In this document: positions 39,037 through 47,533 of the stretch, piece after piece
How positions within the stretch are numbered: the first letter of the stretch is position 1
Layout of the letters: the number at the start of each line of letters is the position of its first letter
Assembly: GCF_030815485.1 (NCBI RefSeq)
Contig: NZ_JAUSWV010000002.1
Coordinates: forward strand, 3,968,001 to 4,032,000
Direction: 5' to 3'
DNA: 64,000 nt
Source of the DNA: Streptomyces rishiriensis
GTDB lineage: Bacteria > Actinomycetota > Actinomycetes > Streptomycetales > Streptomycetaceae
Translations under genes and position numbers: made by a program
Notes under the pieces: generated by a model
Database searches by the model: none
Told to the model about the DNA's origin: nothing
The model's input: the letters and a program-made list of their open reading frames with translations, nothing else

Positions 39037-39876
39037 TTACTTGTTGGCGCCGAGCTCGATCGGGACGCCGACGAGGGAGCCGTACTCGGTCCAGGAGCCG
39101 TCGTAGTTCTTGACGTTCTCCACGCCCAGCAGCTCGTGCAGCACGAACCAGGTGAGGGCCGAGCGCTCGCCGATGCGGCAGTACGCGATGGTGTCCTTGG
39201 CCAGGTCGACCTGCTCGTCGGCGTAGAGCTCCTTGAGCTCGTCGTCCGACTTGAAGGTGCCGTCGTCGTTGGCGTTCTTCGACCACGGGATGTTGCGGGC
39301 GGACGGGACGTGACCCGGACGCTGCGACTGCTCCTGCGGCAGGTGGGCCGGCGCGAGCAGCTTGCCGCTGAACTCGTCGGGCGAACGGACGTCGACCAGG
39401 TTCTGCGAGCCGATGGCCGCCACGACGTCGTCGCGGAAGGCGCGGATGGCCTTGTTCTGCGGCTTGGCCCGGTAGGAGGTCTCGGGGCGCTCGGGCACCT
39501 CTTCGACCAGCTCGCGGGCGTCGAGCTCCCACTTCTTGCGGCCACCGTCGAGAAGCTTGACGTTGTCGTGGCCGTAGAGCTTGAAGTACCAGTAGGCGTA
39601 GGACGCGAACCAGTTGTTGTTGCCGCCGTACAGGATCACCAGCGTGTCGTTGGCGATGCCCTTGGCCGACAGGAGCTTCTCGAAGCCCTCCTGGTCGACG
39701 AAGTCACGGCGGACCGGGTCCTGCAGGTCCGTGGTCCAGTCGATCCGGATGGCGTTCCGGATGTGGTTCTTCTCGTACGCGGACGTGTCCTCGTCGACCT
39801 CGACGATGGCGATGTCGGCATTGTCGAGGTTGGCCTCGACCCAGTCGGCGTCGACCAGGACGTCACTGCGGCTCAT
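39037..39876 (-). CDS. sseA: Thiosulfate sulfurtransferase (rhodanese)
   Basis: A 279-aa two-domain rhodanese that moves sulfane sulfur from thiosulfate to an acceptor. The N-terminal domain is structural; the C-terminal domain has active-site C233 in YCRIGERSALTW. ATG at 39876 follows GGAGGAGAACGAGC. Also called CysA in actinobacteria. Preceded by a Cys-containing leader peptide and two hairpins, which suggests control by cysteine supply. Followed by the DUF1416 gene and a strong terminator. Confidence 0.95.
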   Translation of the reverse strand: MSRSDVLVDADWVEANLDNADIAIVEVDEDTSAYEKNHIRNAIRIDWTTDLQDPVRRDFVDQEGFEKLLSAKGIANDTLVILYGGNNNWFASYAYWYFKLYGHDNVKLLDGGRKKWELDARELVEEVPERPETSYRAKPQNKAIRAFRDDVVAAIGSQNLVDVRSPDEFSGKLLAPAHLPQEQSQRPGHVPSARNIPWSKNANDDGTFKSDDELKELYADEQVDLAKDTIAYCRIGERSALTWFVLHELLGVENVKNYDGSWTEYGSLVGVPIELGANK

Positions 39877-39963
39877 GCTCGTTCTCCTCCGGGGCAGTTG
39901 CGGCGGGGGTGTGCAAGAAAGAGGGGTGCGCGGCCGGGTCTTGCCTGCGGCCGACACACGGAT

Positions 39964-40014
39964 GCCCTCGAAATGAGGGCGCCGGGAGGCGCGGAAGGCC
40001 GGCGGCGCTTCCGC
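39964..40014 (-). promoter_or_regulatory. Two hairpins between leader peptide and sseA
   Basis: Reading leftward, GCGGAAG...CTTCCGC (39991-40014) starts right at the leader stop codon, followed by GCCCTC...GAGGGC (39964-39980). Their position fits an attenuator or a ribosome-position sensor. Confidence 0.55.
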
Positions 40015-40098
40015 TCAGAAAGTGCGACAGAGCATGGCGGCGACGCGGCACAGGTCTACTGCCCGCCGCTTCGTGAGATCCGCCTGTCGCTGCATCAT
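40015..40098 (-). CDS. Cys-containing leader peptide
   Basis: A 27-codon frame: MMQRQADLTKRRAVDL then CRVAAMLCRTF. The LTKRRAVDLCRVAAMLCR core is the pattern of the putative leader peptides found before Streptomyces sulfur-metabolism genes. It ends 139 nt before the sseA start. A -10 TACGAT lies 7 nt before the first ATG, so translation starts at the transcript 5' end. Two Cys codons sit close to the stop. In mycobacteria leaderless Cys-rich upstream frames act as cysteine-responsive attenuators; the same role is inferred here. Confidence 0.8.
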   Translation of the reverse strand: MMQRQADLTKRRAVDLCRVAAMLCRTF

Positions 40099-40105
40099 GC
40101 CGACG

Positions 40106-40135
40106 ATCGTAGGGACGGACAGGCGGGCATGTCAC
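40106..40135 (-). promoter_or_regulatory. Promoter of sseA leader transcript
   Basis: Reading leftward: -35 GTGACA (40135-40130), 18-bp spacer, -10 TACGAT (40111-40106), then 7 nt to the leader ATG at 40098. Confidence 0.7.
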
Positions 40136-40183
40136 CAGCGCTCCGAATGGTGAGATGCGATCGTCCGGATAGTGGGACGCGAA

Positions 40184-40221
40184 AAGCGCCCGGGCCGTCG
40201 TCGTACGGCTTCCGGGCGCTT
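40184..40221 (-). terminator. Terminator of LmeA-like gene
   Basis: AAGCGCCCGGG pairs with CCGGGCGCTT around a 17-nt loop, with an A-run (GAAAAG) on the left that gives a U-tract for leftward transcription. It isolates the sseA leader promoter from read-through. Confidence 0.75.
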
Positions 40222-40325
40222 GTGTCCGTCGTCACTCCCGCGCTACGGAGGTGTCGTCTCGCCAGTCGGACGTTCGCCGTCCACCGGGGACGGGCCACGG
40301 CCGATGGCTGTCCTGGCCGGTCCGA

Positions 40326-40384
40326 GCCGGTCCGACCCCGGTGCAAGCCGGTCCGACCCCGGTGCAGCCGGTCCGACCCCGGTC
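40326..40384. repeat. Three 20-21-bp tandem repeats
   Basis: GCCGGTCCGACCCCGGTGCA starts at 40326 and 40347, with a truncated copy at 40367-40384. They lie just after the LmeA-like stop, before its terminator. Confidence 0.6.
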
Positions 40385-40395
40385 CGGGGTCAGCC

Positions 40396-41133
40396 CTACC
40401 CGGCCAGCCTGACGTTCGAACCCTTCACCGAGATGTCCACACCGTTCGTCCCCGCCTGGACCTTGTCGAGCTGGATGCCGCCGGGCAGGTCGTCGATCTT
40501 CTGCTCGAAGTCGGTGATCGAGCGCACCTCGCTCTCGGCGGCCCGGACCCCGCCGAAGCTGGGCAGCGAGTCGGCGTGCACGCGGACGGTGTCGCCCTCG
40601 ACGGTCACCGTGCTGAGGACGTACACGGGCTGCGGCAGCTTGGTGCCGAGCACGGTGGCCTCGACAGCGACCTTGATCTTGCCGTTGCCGCCGTCGGAGA
40701 GACCCACCACGTTTGCGGTGACCCCCTGCATCACCTGCGTCGGCTCGGACTTCGCCGTCTTCAGCAGCTCGGCGTAGGTGATGGACGCGGTGCCGGTGGC
40801 ACTGGAGGCGGTGGCGGAACTGTAGTCGCCGGAGAACTCCACGCCCTTCATGTCCGCCTGGAGGTCGTCGATGCGGATCGACTGACCGCTCTTGCCGGTC
40901 GCCGCCTCGTAGTCCTTCATGCCGACCTCGACGTCGTCCAGCGAGCCGCCGACGACCTGGGTGAGGAACGGGAAGCCCTTGATGGACACGTCCGGGGTGG
41001 TGGCGAGGCCCTCGTTGGCCTTCAGCTTGTCGGCCACCTCGCCCTCCGCGAAGTTCACGGCGAGGCGGTCCGCGAGCACGAACAGGCCGCCCAGGACCAC
41101 GACGACGACCAGCAGTATTCGAAGCGCACGCAT
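40396..41133 (-). CDS. DUF2993 (LmeA-like) secreted protein
   Basis: A 245-aa protein with an N-terminal signal anchor (RALRILLVVVVVLGGLFVLA), then NFAEGEVADKLK and a lipid-binding-like β-rich DUF2993 domain with VSIKGFPFLTQVVGGSLDDVEV. Mycobacterial LmeA of this family is a periplasmic phosphatidylinositol-mannoside/lipomannan maturation factor. A similar phospholipid-handling role in the Streptomyces envelope is inferred. ATG at 41133 follows GGTGGGGGAAC. Single gene ending in its own terminator. Confidence 0.85.
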   Translation of the reverse strand: MRALRILLVVVVVLGGLFVLADRLAVNFAEGEVADKLKANEGLATTPDVSIKGFPFLTQVVGGSLDDVEVGMKDYEAATGKSGQSIRIDDLQADMKGVEFSGDYSSATASSATGTASITYAELLKTAKSEPTQVMQGVTANVVGLSDGGNGKIKVAVEATVLGTKLPQPVYVLSTVTVEGDTVRVHADSLPSFGGVRAAESEVRSITDFEQKIDDLPGGIQLDKVQAGTNGVDISVKGSNVRLAG

Positions 41134-41298
41134 GCGGTAGTTCCCCCACCCGGATGGCCTGAACGGTTCATTGACAACGGTTCAAGGTAACCCCGCACGG
41201 AAGCGGACCCGCCGATTTGTCGATCACCTGTGACAGAGCATGACCGCGCTTTGCCCCTTACCCGCCGCCCGATCACCGCTCAGCCCTGCGCGCGCCCG

Positions 41299-42798
41299 TT
41301 ACGCCAGCGCCCGCCCGAGCACGTAGACCGCCGGCGCGGCCGCGGCCAGCGGCAGGGCCACGCCCGCCGTGAGGTGGACGAAGCGGGAGGGGTAGTCGTA
41401 GCTCGCGACCCGGTGGCCGACGAGCGCGCAGACCGCCGCGCCCGCGCCGAGCAGCGCGCCCTTGGCGCCCAGGCCGGTCATCCCGCCGACCGCGATGCCC
41501 GCGCCCGCCGCGGCGAGCAGGGCCACCACGACGGAGGCGGGGGTGGGCAGCGGCAGGGCCCGGGCCAGGACGGCCACCGCCACCGCGGCCGTGCCGACCG
41601 TCACCGCGTCCGGCTCGGCGCCGAGGTGCCCGGTGGCCAGGACGGCCAGCGCGGAGGAGGCGACGGTCGCCATCAGCCCGTACATGCGTTCGTCGGGATC
41701 GGCGTGCGAGCGCAGCTGGAGCACCAGGCAGAGCAGCACCCAGACACCGAGGGTGCCGAAGATCGCGGCGGGCGCGTTCTCCCGGCCCGCCGCGAGGAGC
41801 GCCGCGTCCGACACCAGCGCGCCCAGGAAGGCGAGCGCGATGCCCTGGCGGGCCGGCCACATGCCGTTCAGCCGGAACCAGCCCGCCGCTGTGACGGCCT
41901 GGAGCGCGACGAGCGGGACGAGCAGGGCGTACGAGCCGACGGCCGCCGCACCGGACAGGAGCAGGCCGAGCAGCGCGGTGAGCGCGGCGGGCTGCATCCC
42001 CGGCTCGATGATCGGCGAACGCCCTTCGAGGCGGGCCCGCTGGGCGTCGGTGACGCGGGCGTTGCCTGCCAGGGTGGCGGGGCCGTAGGTCATGCCGGTG
42101 CCTCCGGTCACGGGTTCCGGAACAGGGGCGGGAGCAAAGGGGGCGGCGGGCGCCGGGGGCAGGGGGGCGGCGTGCTGCGGGGCCGGGGTCTGCCAGTTCT
42201 CCGCCCGGGCCTGGTGCCGCACCCGGGCCTCGTGCTGCGCCTGAGCGTGATCCTGGGCCTGCGCCTGAACCTGGTACTGCGGCTGGGACTGGTGCTGCGC
42301 CTGAGCGTGATCGTAAGCCTGGTGCTGCGGCTGGGCCGGGTTCTCCGGCGGCAGGGGGGCGCCCGCCCCGGCGCCGGCGCCGTAAGACGGGGAGCCGCCG
42401 TACCCGGAGGAGTCGCCGTACGAGGAGGAGTCGCCGTACACAGAGGAGTCGCCGTAGCCGGAGGAGTATCCGGAGGCGTCGTCGTACGCGGGAGCGTTGC
42501 CGTAACCGGGCTGCGAGCTGCCGTAGACCGGCGCCTCACCCGTCTGCGGGGGCAGATAGGCGGTCTGGGCCGGGTCGGCCGGGGTGATCGGCGCCTGGAC
42601 GCTCGTCTCCCAGGTCTCGCCCTGCCACTGCTGCGTGTGCTGGAGGTGGGCCTGCGGGTCCTCGTACCCCTGCTGCTGCCCCGGCCAGGACTGCTGCACG
42701 GCCTGCTGCGGCTGCTGAGCCTGCCGCTGCTGCTGGGCGTAGGGATCGTAGGGGTCGTACTCCTCGTAGCCCTGATCGTCGTACGGCTGGTCGGTCAT
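41299..42798 (-). CDS. Polytopic membrane protein with Gln/Tyr/Ser-rich N-terminus
   Basis: A 499-aa protein. Residues 1-240 are low complexity, rich in Gln, Tyr, Pro, Ser and Gly, with repeats such as YGDSSxYGDSS and HAQAQHQ. About eight or nine membrane helices follow (about 265-495). No transporter motif recognised; conserved hypothetical in Streptomyces to my memory. ATG at 42798 follows GGAGGGTGAG and stands 1 nt after the MoaD-like stop, so the two genes are coupled. The first half is presumably a disordered cytoplasmic scaffold. Confidence 0.82.
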   Translation of the reverse strand: MTDQPYDDQGYEEYDPYDPYAQQQRQAQQPQQAVQQSWPGQQQGYEDPQAHLQHTQQWQGETWETSVQAPITPADPAQTAYLPPQTGEAPVYGSSQPGYGNAPAYDDASGYSSGYGDSSVYGDSSSYGDSSGYGGSPSYGAGAGAGAPLPPENPAQPQHQAYDHAQAQHQSQPQYQVQAQAQDHAQAQHEARVRHQARAENWQTPAPQHAAPLPPAPAAPFAPAPVPEPVTGGTGMTYGPATLAGNARVTDAQRARLEGRSPIIEPGMQPAALTALLGLLLSGAAAVGSYALLVPLVALQAVTAAGWFRLNGMWPARQGIALAFLGALVSDAALLAAGRENAPAAIFGTLGVWVLLCLVLQLRSHADPDERMYGLMATVASSALAVLATGHLGAEPDAVTVGTAAVAVAVLARALPLPTPASVVVALLAAAGAGIAVGGMTGLGAKGALLGAGAAVCALVGHRVASYDYPSRFVHLTAGVALPLAAAAPAVYVLGRALA

Positions 42799-42799
42799 C

Positions 42800-43054
42800 T
42801 CACCCTCCTGCGAACGGCGGGAGCACCTCGACCGTGCCGCCGTCGGCCAGCCGTACCGTCTCATGTTCGCGGGTGCCCACGGGGTCACCGTCGACGAGGA
42901 ACGAGCATCGCTGCAGGACACGCACGAGTTCACCGGGGTGTCGCGCACGTGCGGCGTCGAGTGCCTCGGCGAGCGTGGCCGCGTCGTGCGGCTCCTCGGC
43001 GACTCCGGCCGCGGCCTTGGCCGCCGCCCAGTAGCGCACCGTGACCTTGGGCAT
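42800..43054 (-). CDS. MoaD/ThiS-family sulfur-carrier protein
   Basis: An 84-aa β-grasp ubiquitin-like protein that begins MPKVTVRYWAAAKAAAGV and ends in the di-glycine needed for adenylation and thiocarboxylation (VEVLPPFAGG). It could serve molybdopterin, thiamine or another sulfur pathway; no partner E1 enzyme is in the window. ATG at 43054 has GAGGAACC upstream. Coupled to the following membrane-protein gene and 37 nt after the hydrolase gene. Confidence 0.87.
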   Translation of the reverse strand: MPKVTVRYWAAAKAAAGVAEEPHDAATLAEALDAARARHPGELVRVLQRCSFLVDGDPVGTREHETVRLADGGTVEVLPPFAGG

Positions 43055-43091
43055 CAGGTTCCTCAATCAATCGGCTGTGTACACGGTCAGG

Positions 43092-43931
43092 CTAGCCCGC
43101 CCGCGCGACCGCCCAGTCCCCGATCCGGGCCAGCAGGCCGTCGCCGGCCGCGTGCTCGGCGTGGCCCATCCCGTGCTCCACCCAGAGTTCGCCGTGGTCG
43201 GCGGCGGCCTCGGCCAGCATCCGGGGGTGGTCGAGGGGGAAGTAGCCGTCCTGGTCGCCGTGGACGATCAGCAACGGGGTGGGCGCGATCTTCGGGACCG
43301 CCTCGACCGGGGACAGCGGTACGGGGTTCCAGTCGCGGCGGTGGATGCGGGTGCGGAAGCCGTAGCGGCCGACCAGGCGGCCCTCGGGGCGGGTGACCAT
43401 CCAGTGCAGCCGGCGCATCGGGGCGGTGCCCCGGTAGTACCAGCGGGCGGGGGCGCTCACCGAGACGACGGCGTCCACCGTCCCCTCGTACAGCGCTGCG
43501 TGCCGCAGGACAACCGAGCCGCCCATCGAGAAGCCGACGGTCACCACGCGCGCGTGCCCGAGCGAGCGTGCCCACTCCACCACGGCGGCCAGGTCGAGGA
43601 CCTCGCGGTCGCCGACCGTCGAGTGTCCGCCGGAGCGGCCGTGACCCCGGAAGGAGAAGGTGACGACGGCGCCGTACCGGGTGAGGGCGGACGCCACGCG
43701 CCGCACGTGCGGGCGGTCCACGTCCCCGGTGAACCCGTGGGCGACGACGAACACCGGGTGACGGGTGGATGGCGCGGAGGCGTCGTATACGACCGCACCC
43801 GGTTCGTATACGGAATCGACGGCAATCCCGTCGGCGGTGGGCAGAAACGTCCGCAATGGTGCCCGCGTGCCCGTCTCGGAATCCGGACGAACGGTGGAAC
43901 GTGCCACATGACCTGCCGGACCGCTGCTCAT
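43092..43931 (-). CDS. Alpha/beta hydrolase
   Basis: A 279-aa predicted esterase or lipase-like hydrolase. Visible: VFVVAHGFTGDVDRP (oxyanion HG), SFRGHGRSGG, nucleophile elbow GFSMGGS, LLIVHGDQDGYFP with the acidic residue, and the His in HGMGHAEHA. Substrate unknown. ATG at 43931 has an AGAATA hexamer six bases upstream and no ribosome site, suggesting leaderless transcription. Divergent from glnR; two GTATAC-centred palindromes lie within its 5' part. Confidence 0.87.
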   Translation of the reverse strand: MSSGPAGHVARSTVRPDSETGTRAPLRTFLPTADGIAVDSVYEPGAVVYDASAPSTRHPVFVVAHGFTGDVDRPHVRRVASALTRYGAVVTFSFRGHGRSGGHSTVGDREVLDLAAVVEWARSLGHARVVTVGFSMGGSVVLRHAALYEGTVDAVVSVSAPARWYYRGTAPMRRLHWMVTRPEGRLVGRYGFRTRIHRRDWNPVPLSPVEAVPKIAPTPLLIVHGDQDGYFPLDHPRMLAEAAADHGELWVEHGMGHAEHAAGDGLLARIGDWAVARAG

Positions 43932-44133
43932 GTGGGCTATTCTGCTGGACAGAGGACTCGGGCAGCGAAGCCCCCGGGTCCTTTTGTGCTTTCGGAAGCG
44001 TTGTATACGAAATGGGAACCGGGCGGGAAACGCCAGGTGACCGCTGGTGTACGGCCCTTCGAGAACGCAGAGCAGTGCCGCAAAAGCCGCAGTGCCGCAA
44101 TGTCCTCGCAGGGACCGAGGAGGAACCAGACGT

Positions 44134-44922
44134 ATGAGTTCTCTGCTGCTCCTGACCAACGCTCTCCAGCCGTCGACGGAGGTGCTCCCGGCTCTCGGAC
44201 TGCTGCTGCACAACGTGCGGGTGGCCCCGGCCGAAGGCCCCGCCCTCGTCGACACGCCGGGCGCCGACGTCATCCTGATCGACGGCCGTCGCGACCTGCC
44301 CCAGGTCCGCAGCCTCTGCCAGCTCCTGCGCTCCACCGGGCCCGGCTGTCCGCTCATCCTGGTCGTGACCGAGGGCGGCCTCGCCGCCGTCACCGCCGAC
44401 TGGGGCATCGACGACGTACTGCTGGACACCGCGGGACCGGCCGAGGTCGAGGCCCGGCTGCGACTGGCGATGGGCCGCCAGCAGATCGTCAACGACGACT
44501 CCCCGATGGAGATCCGCAACGGCGACCTGTCGGTCGACGAGGCGACCTACAGCGCGAAGCTGAAGGGACGGGTCCTGGACCTGACCTTCAAGGAGTTCGA
44601 ACTCCTGAAGTACCTGGCCCAGCACCCGGGCCGGGTGTTCACTCGCGCACAGCTGCTCCAGGAGGTCTGGGGCTACGACTACTTCGGCGGCACCCGCACC
44701 GTCGACGTCCACGTACGACGTCTGCGCGCCAAGCTCGGCCCCGAGCACGAGTCGCTGATCGGAACCGTCCGGAACGTCGGTTATCGATTCGTTACCCCTG
44801 AGAAGGGGGAGCGCGCGAGTGACGACGCGAAGGCCAAGGCGGACCGGTCGGAGCAGGCAAAACCGGACGATGCGGACAACGTGGCCGCCCTCGACGCCGC
44901 AGAGGTCTCGGCGGAGGCGTAG
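44134..44922 (+). CDS. glnR: Global nitrogen regulator GlnR
   Basis: A 262-aa OmpR-type orphan regulator that activates glutamine synthetase, ammonium transport and nitrite reductase genes under nitrogen limitation. The N-terminal receiver-like domain has the conserved D50 (VILID) but lacks a normal phosphorylation pocket. The winged helix covers about 120-225 and includes HPGRVFTRAQLLQEVWGYDYFGGTRTVDVH. A charged Ala/Asp/Lys tail follows. ATG at 44134 has GAGGAGGAAC upstream. No kinase gene is adjacent, as is normal for GlnR. Confidence 0.96.
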   Translation: MSSLLLLTNALQPSTEVLPALGLLLHNVRVAPAEGPALVDTPGADVILIDGRRDLPQVRSLCQLLRSTGPGCPLILVVTEGGLAAVTADWGIDDVLLDTAGPAEVEARLRLAMGRQQIVNDDSPMEIRNGDLSVDEATYSAKLKGRVLDLTFKEFELLKYLAQHPGRVFTRAQLLQEVWGYDYFGGTRTVDVHVRRLRAKLGPEHESLIGTVRNVGYRFVTPEKGERASDDAKAKADRSEQAKPDDADNVAALDAAEVSAEA

Positions 44923-45027
44923 TACCCGCCGGTAAGCCCGGCGCCCGCTCGGGAAGGGCGTTGCTCGCGCACAGGGAAGGTCCTGTACGCCCTGCCCGGA
45001 GCGGGTCCATCCGCGTAGACTCCGCGC

Positions 45028-46050
45028 GTGGCCAAGGTGACTCGGGATGATGTGGCGCGACTGGCGGGGACTTCGACCGCCGTCGTCAGTTATGTCATCA
45101 ACAACGGACCCCGGCCGGTCGCCCCGGCCACGCGCGAGCGTGTACTCGCCGCCATCAAGGAACTGGGGTACCGGCCCGACCGGGTCGCCCAGGCGATGGC
45201 GTCCCGGCGCACCGACCTCATAGGCCTGATCATCCCGGACGCCCGTCAGCCCTTCTTCGGCGAGATGGCCCACGCGGTCGAGCAGGCCGCCTCCGAGCGC
45301 GGAAAGATGGTGCTGGTCGGGAACACCGACTACGTCGCCGAGCGCGAGGTCCACTATCTGCGGGCGTTCCTCGGGATGCGCGTCTCGGGCCTCATCCTCG
45401 TCAGCCACGCGCTGAACGACCTGGCGGCCGCGGAGATCGACGCCTGGGACGCCCGGGTGGTGCTGCTGCACGAACGCCCCGAGGCCATCGACGACGTCGC
45501 CGTCGTCACCGACGACCTGGGCGGCGCCCAGCTCGCCGTGAGCCACCTCCTGGAGCACGGCTACCCGTACGTGGCCTGTGTCGGCGGCACCGCGGAGACC
45601 CCCTCCGTCGGCGACCCGGTCTCCGACCACGTCGAGGGCTGGCGGCGCGCGATGGACGAGGCCGGAGTCAGCACGGAGGGCCGCCTCTTCGAGGCGCCGT
45701 ACAACCGCTACGACGCCTACCGCGTCTCCCTGGAGCTGCTGGCGGGCCCGGACCGGCCGCCGGCCGTCTTCTGCTCCACCGACGACCAGGCGATCGGTCT
45801 GCTGCGCGCGGCGCGCGAGCTGCGCATCGACGTGCCCGGTGAGCTGGCGGTCATCGGCTTCGACGACATCAAGGAAGCGGCCCTCGTCGACCCGCCCATG
45901 ACAACGATCGCATCGGACCGCTCGGCGATGGCCCGGGCGGCGGTCGACCTCGTCCTGGACGACGGTCTGCGGGTCGCGGGGTCGCGGCGTGAGCGGCTGA
46001 AGGTGTTCCCGTCGCAGCTGGTGGTCCGGCGGTCCTGCGGCTGCGAGTAG
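45028..46050 (+). CDS. LacI/GalR-family regulator
   Basis: A 340-aa repressor. The HTH and hinge are VTRDDVARLAGTSTAVVSYVINNGPRPVAPATRERV; the periplasmic-binding-like sensor domain runs from about 60 to 330 (DLIGLIIPDARQPFFGEMAHAVE ... AVIGFDDIKEAALVDPPMTTI). It ends with paired Cys (RRSCGCE). GTG start at 45028. Sugar or other ligand unknown; no transport or catabolic genes adjoin it. It lies after glnR on the same strand with a 105-bp gap. Confidence 0.92.
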   Translation: MAKVTRDDVARLAGTSTAVVSYVINNGPRPVAPATRERVLAAIKELGYRPDRVAQAMASRRTDLIGLIIPDARQPFFGEMAHAVEQAASERGKMVLVGNTDYVAEREVHYLRAFLGMRVSGLILVSHALNDLAAAEIDAWDARVVLLHERPEAIDDVAVVTDDLGGAQLAVSHLLEHGYPYVACVGGTAETPSVGDPVSDHVEGWRRAMDEAGVSTEGRLFEAPYNRYDAYRVSLELLAGPDRPPAVFCSTDDQAIGLLRAARELRIDVPGELAVIGFDDIKEAALVDPPMTTIASDRSAMARAAVDLVLDDGLRVAGSRRERLKVFPSQLVVRRSCGCE

Positions 46051-46122
46051 CCCTCCACGAGCGGCCCGTGCTCCCCGGGCGGCTCTCCACAGGCTCGTGC
46101 GACCCCCGTACCAACCCTGCGT

Positions 46123-46284
46123 GAGACGCGTCTCGAACCCCGTACGGTCCCCGTACGAGCCCTGATGAGACGCGCCTGAGACGCGTCTGAGAGGCTCCGC
46201 CCTTCTCCGGGATCGCTCTTCATATCGGGCATACGAGGTTCTCGCGGGCTTCTCAGGGAGCACTCAGGGAGCTCTCATGGTCGG
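46123..46284 (+). promoter_or_regulatory. Repeat-rich promoter region of HtrA-like protease
   Basis: Three GAGACGCG elements occur at 46123 (as palindrome GAGACGCGTCTC), 46167 and 46178. Closer to the gene are four head-to-tail 11-bp units beginning CTC: 46241, 46252, 46263 and 46274, of which the middle two are CTCAGGGAGCA and CTCAGGGAGCT. The 11-bp period suggests binding by an OmpR-type response regulator. Confidence 0.55.
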
Positions 46285-46301
46285 GCGAGAAGCTTCTTCC
46301 C

Positions 46302-47504
46302 ATGACCGAGAGCATCCGCCGCAGCGGCGAGTACGAGAACTTCGAGAACCCGTACCAGGCCCCGTACGAGGGCGCCCAGCAGCACGCCTCCTCTCCCATG
46401 GCCTCCCCGGTGAACCCGGAATGGCCGCCCCCGCCGGCGTACGAGCCGGTCGCGCAGCCCGTGCAGCAGCCCGGACAGCAGCAGCCGGCCGTCGAGCCCA
46501 CCGCGGTGTGGCAGACCCAGGCAGCGGCCGGCGGCGCCGACAACGGCGGCAGCGGCGGCGGAACGGCTCTCCTCACCCCCGTGGTCTCGGAACCCGCGCC
46601 CGCCCGGAAGAAGCGCGCCCGCGGTCCGTTCGCGCTGCTCGCCGCCGTGGCGATCGTCGCGGCGGCCATAGGCGGCGGCACGGCCTACGGCATCCAGGAG
46701 CTGACCGGCAAGGACGAGGTGGTCTCCTCGTCCACCACCACGAGCGTGGTGCCCTCCAGCAAGACGGGTGACGTGGCCACCATCGCCGCGGCGGTCAGTC
46801 CGAGCGTCGTCGAGGTCAGCGCCACGCTCAGCAACGGGACGTCCACCGGCTCGGGTGTGATCATCACCAGCGGCGGCGAGATCATCACCAACAACCACGT
46901 CATCTCCGGCGCCGACTCGATCAAGGTGACGACGAGCGACGGGAAGTCGTACACGGCCAAGGTCGTCGGCACGGACAGCAAGAAGGACCTCGCGCTCATC
47001 AAGCTGGAGAACGCGTCCGGCCTGAAGGCGGCGACCCTCGGCAACTCCGACGGCGTCAAGGTCGGCGACACGGTCGTGGCGATCGGCTCTCCCGAGGGCC
47101 TGACCGGCACCGTCACCAGCGGCATCGTCTCCGCGCTGAGCCGGGACGTGACCGTCTCGACCGACGAGAGCCAGAGTCAGAGCCAGGGCCAGGGCCAGGG
47201 CCAGGGCGGCGACGGCAACTGGCCGTTCCAGTTCGGCGGCCAGCAGTTCAACGGCGACACGGGTACGTCCACGACGACCTACAAGGCGCTCCAGACGGAC
47301 GCCTCCCTGAACCCCGGCAACTCCGGCGGCGCGCTCATCGACGCCGGCGGCAACATCATCGGCATCAACTCCGCGATGTACTCCGCCGCGACGGACTCCT
47401 CCTCGTCCGCCGACGCCGGCAGCGTCGGCCTCGGCTTCGCCATCCCGATCAACACCGTCAAGGCCGACCTCGCCACGCTGCGGGCCGGCGGCTCCGACAG
47501 CTGA
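46302..47504 (+). CDS. HtrA-like membrane-anchored serine protease without PDZ
   Basis: A 400-aa S1C protease. A disordered Pro/Gln/Tyr-rich cytoplasmic part (about 1-100) precedes a membrane helix (about 109-130) and the extracytoplasmic trypsin-like domain with triad H199 (NNHVISGAD), D229 (SKKDLALIK) and S341 (NPGNSGGAL). A Gln-Gly/Ser repeat inserts at about 288-306, and no PDZ domain follows. Likely envelope protein quality control. It is upstream of a two-component system and has 11-bp direct repeats in its promoter, so regulation by that system is plausible. Confidence 0.92.
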   Translation: MTESIRRSGEYENFENPYQAPYEGAQQHASSPMASPVNPEWPPPPAYEPVAQPVQQPGQQQPAVEPTAVWQTQAAAGGADNGGSGGGTALLTPVVSEPAPARKKRARGPFALLAAVAIVAAAIGGGTAYGIQELTGKDEVVSSSTTTSVVPSSKTGDVATIAAAVSPSVVEVSATLSNGTSTGSGVIITSGGEIITNNHVISGADSIKVTTSDGKSYTAKVVGTDSKKDLALIKLENASGLKAATLGNSDGVKVGDTVVAIGSPEGLTGTVTSGIVSALSRDVTVSTDESQSQSQGQGQGQGGDGNWPFQFGGQQFNGDTGTSTTTYKALQTDASLNPGNSGGALIDAGGNIIGINSAMYSAATDSSSSADAGSVGLGFAIPINTVKADLATLRAGGSDS

Positions 47505-47533
47505 CAAACCACCACCGAGTCAGGGAGTACGTC

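Noticed and set aside
43087..46263. Very long leftward open frame of more than 1000 codons
   Set aside because: It is antisense to glnR and the LacI gene and results from GC-rich codon bias; no homology is visible.
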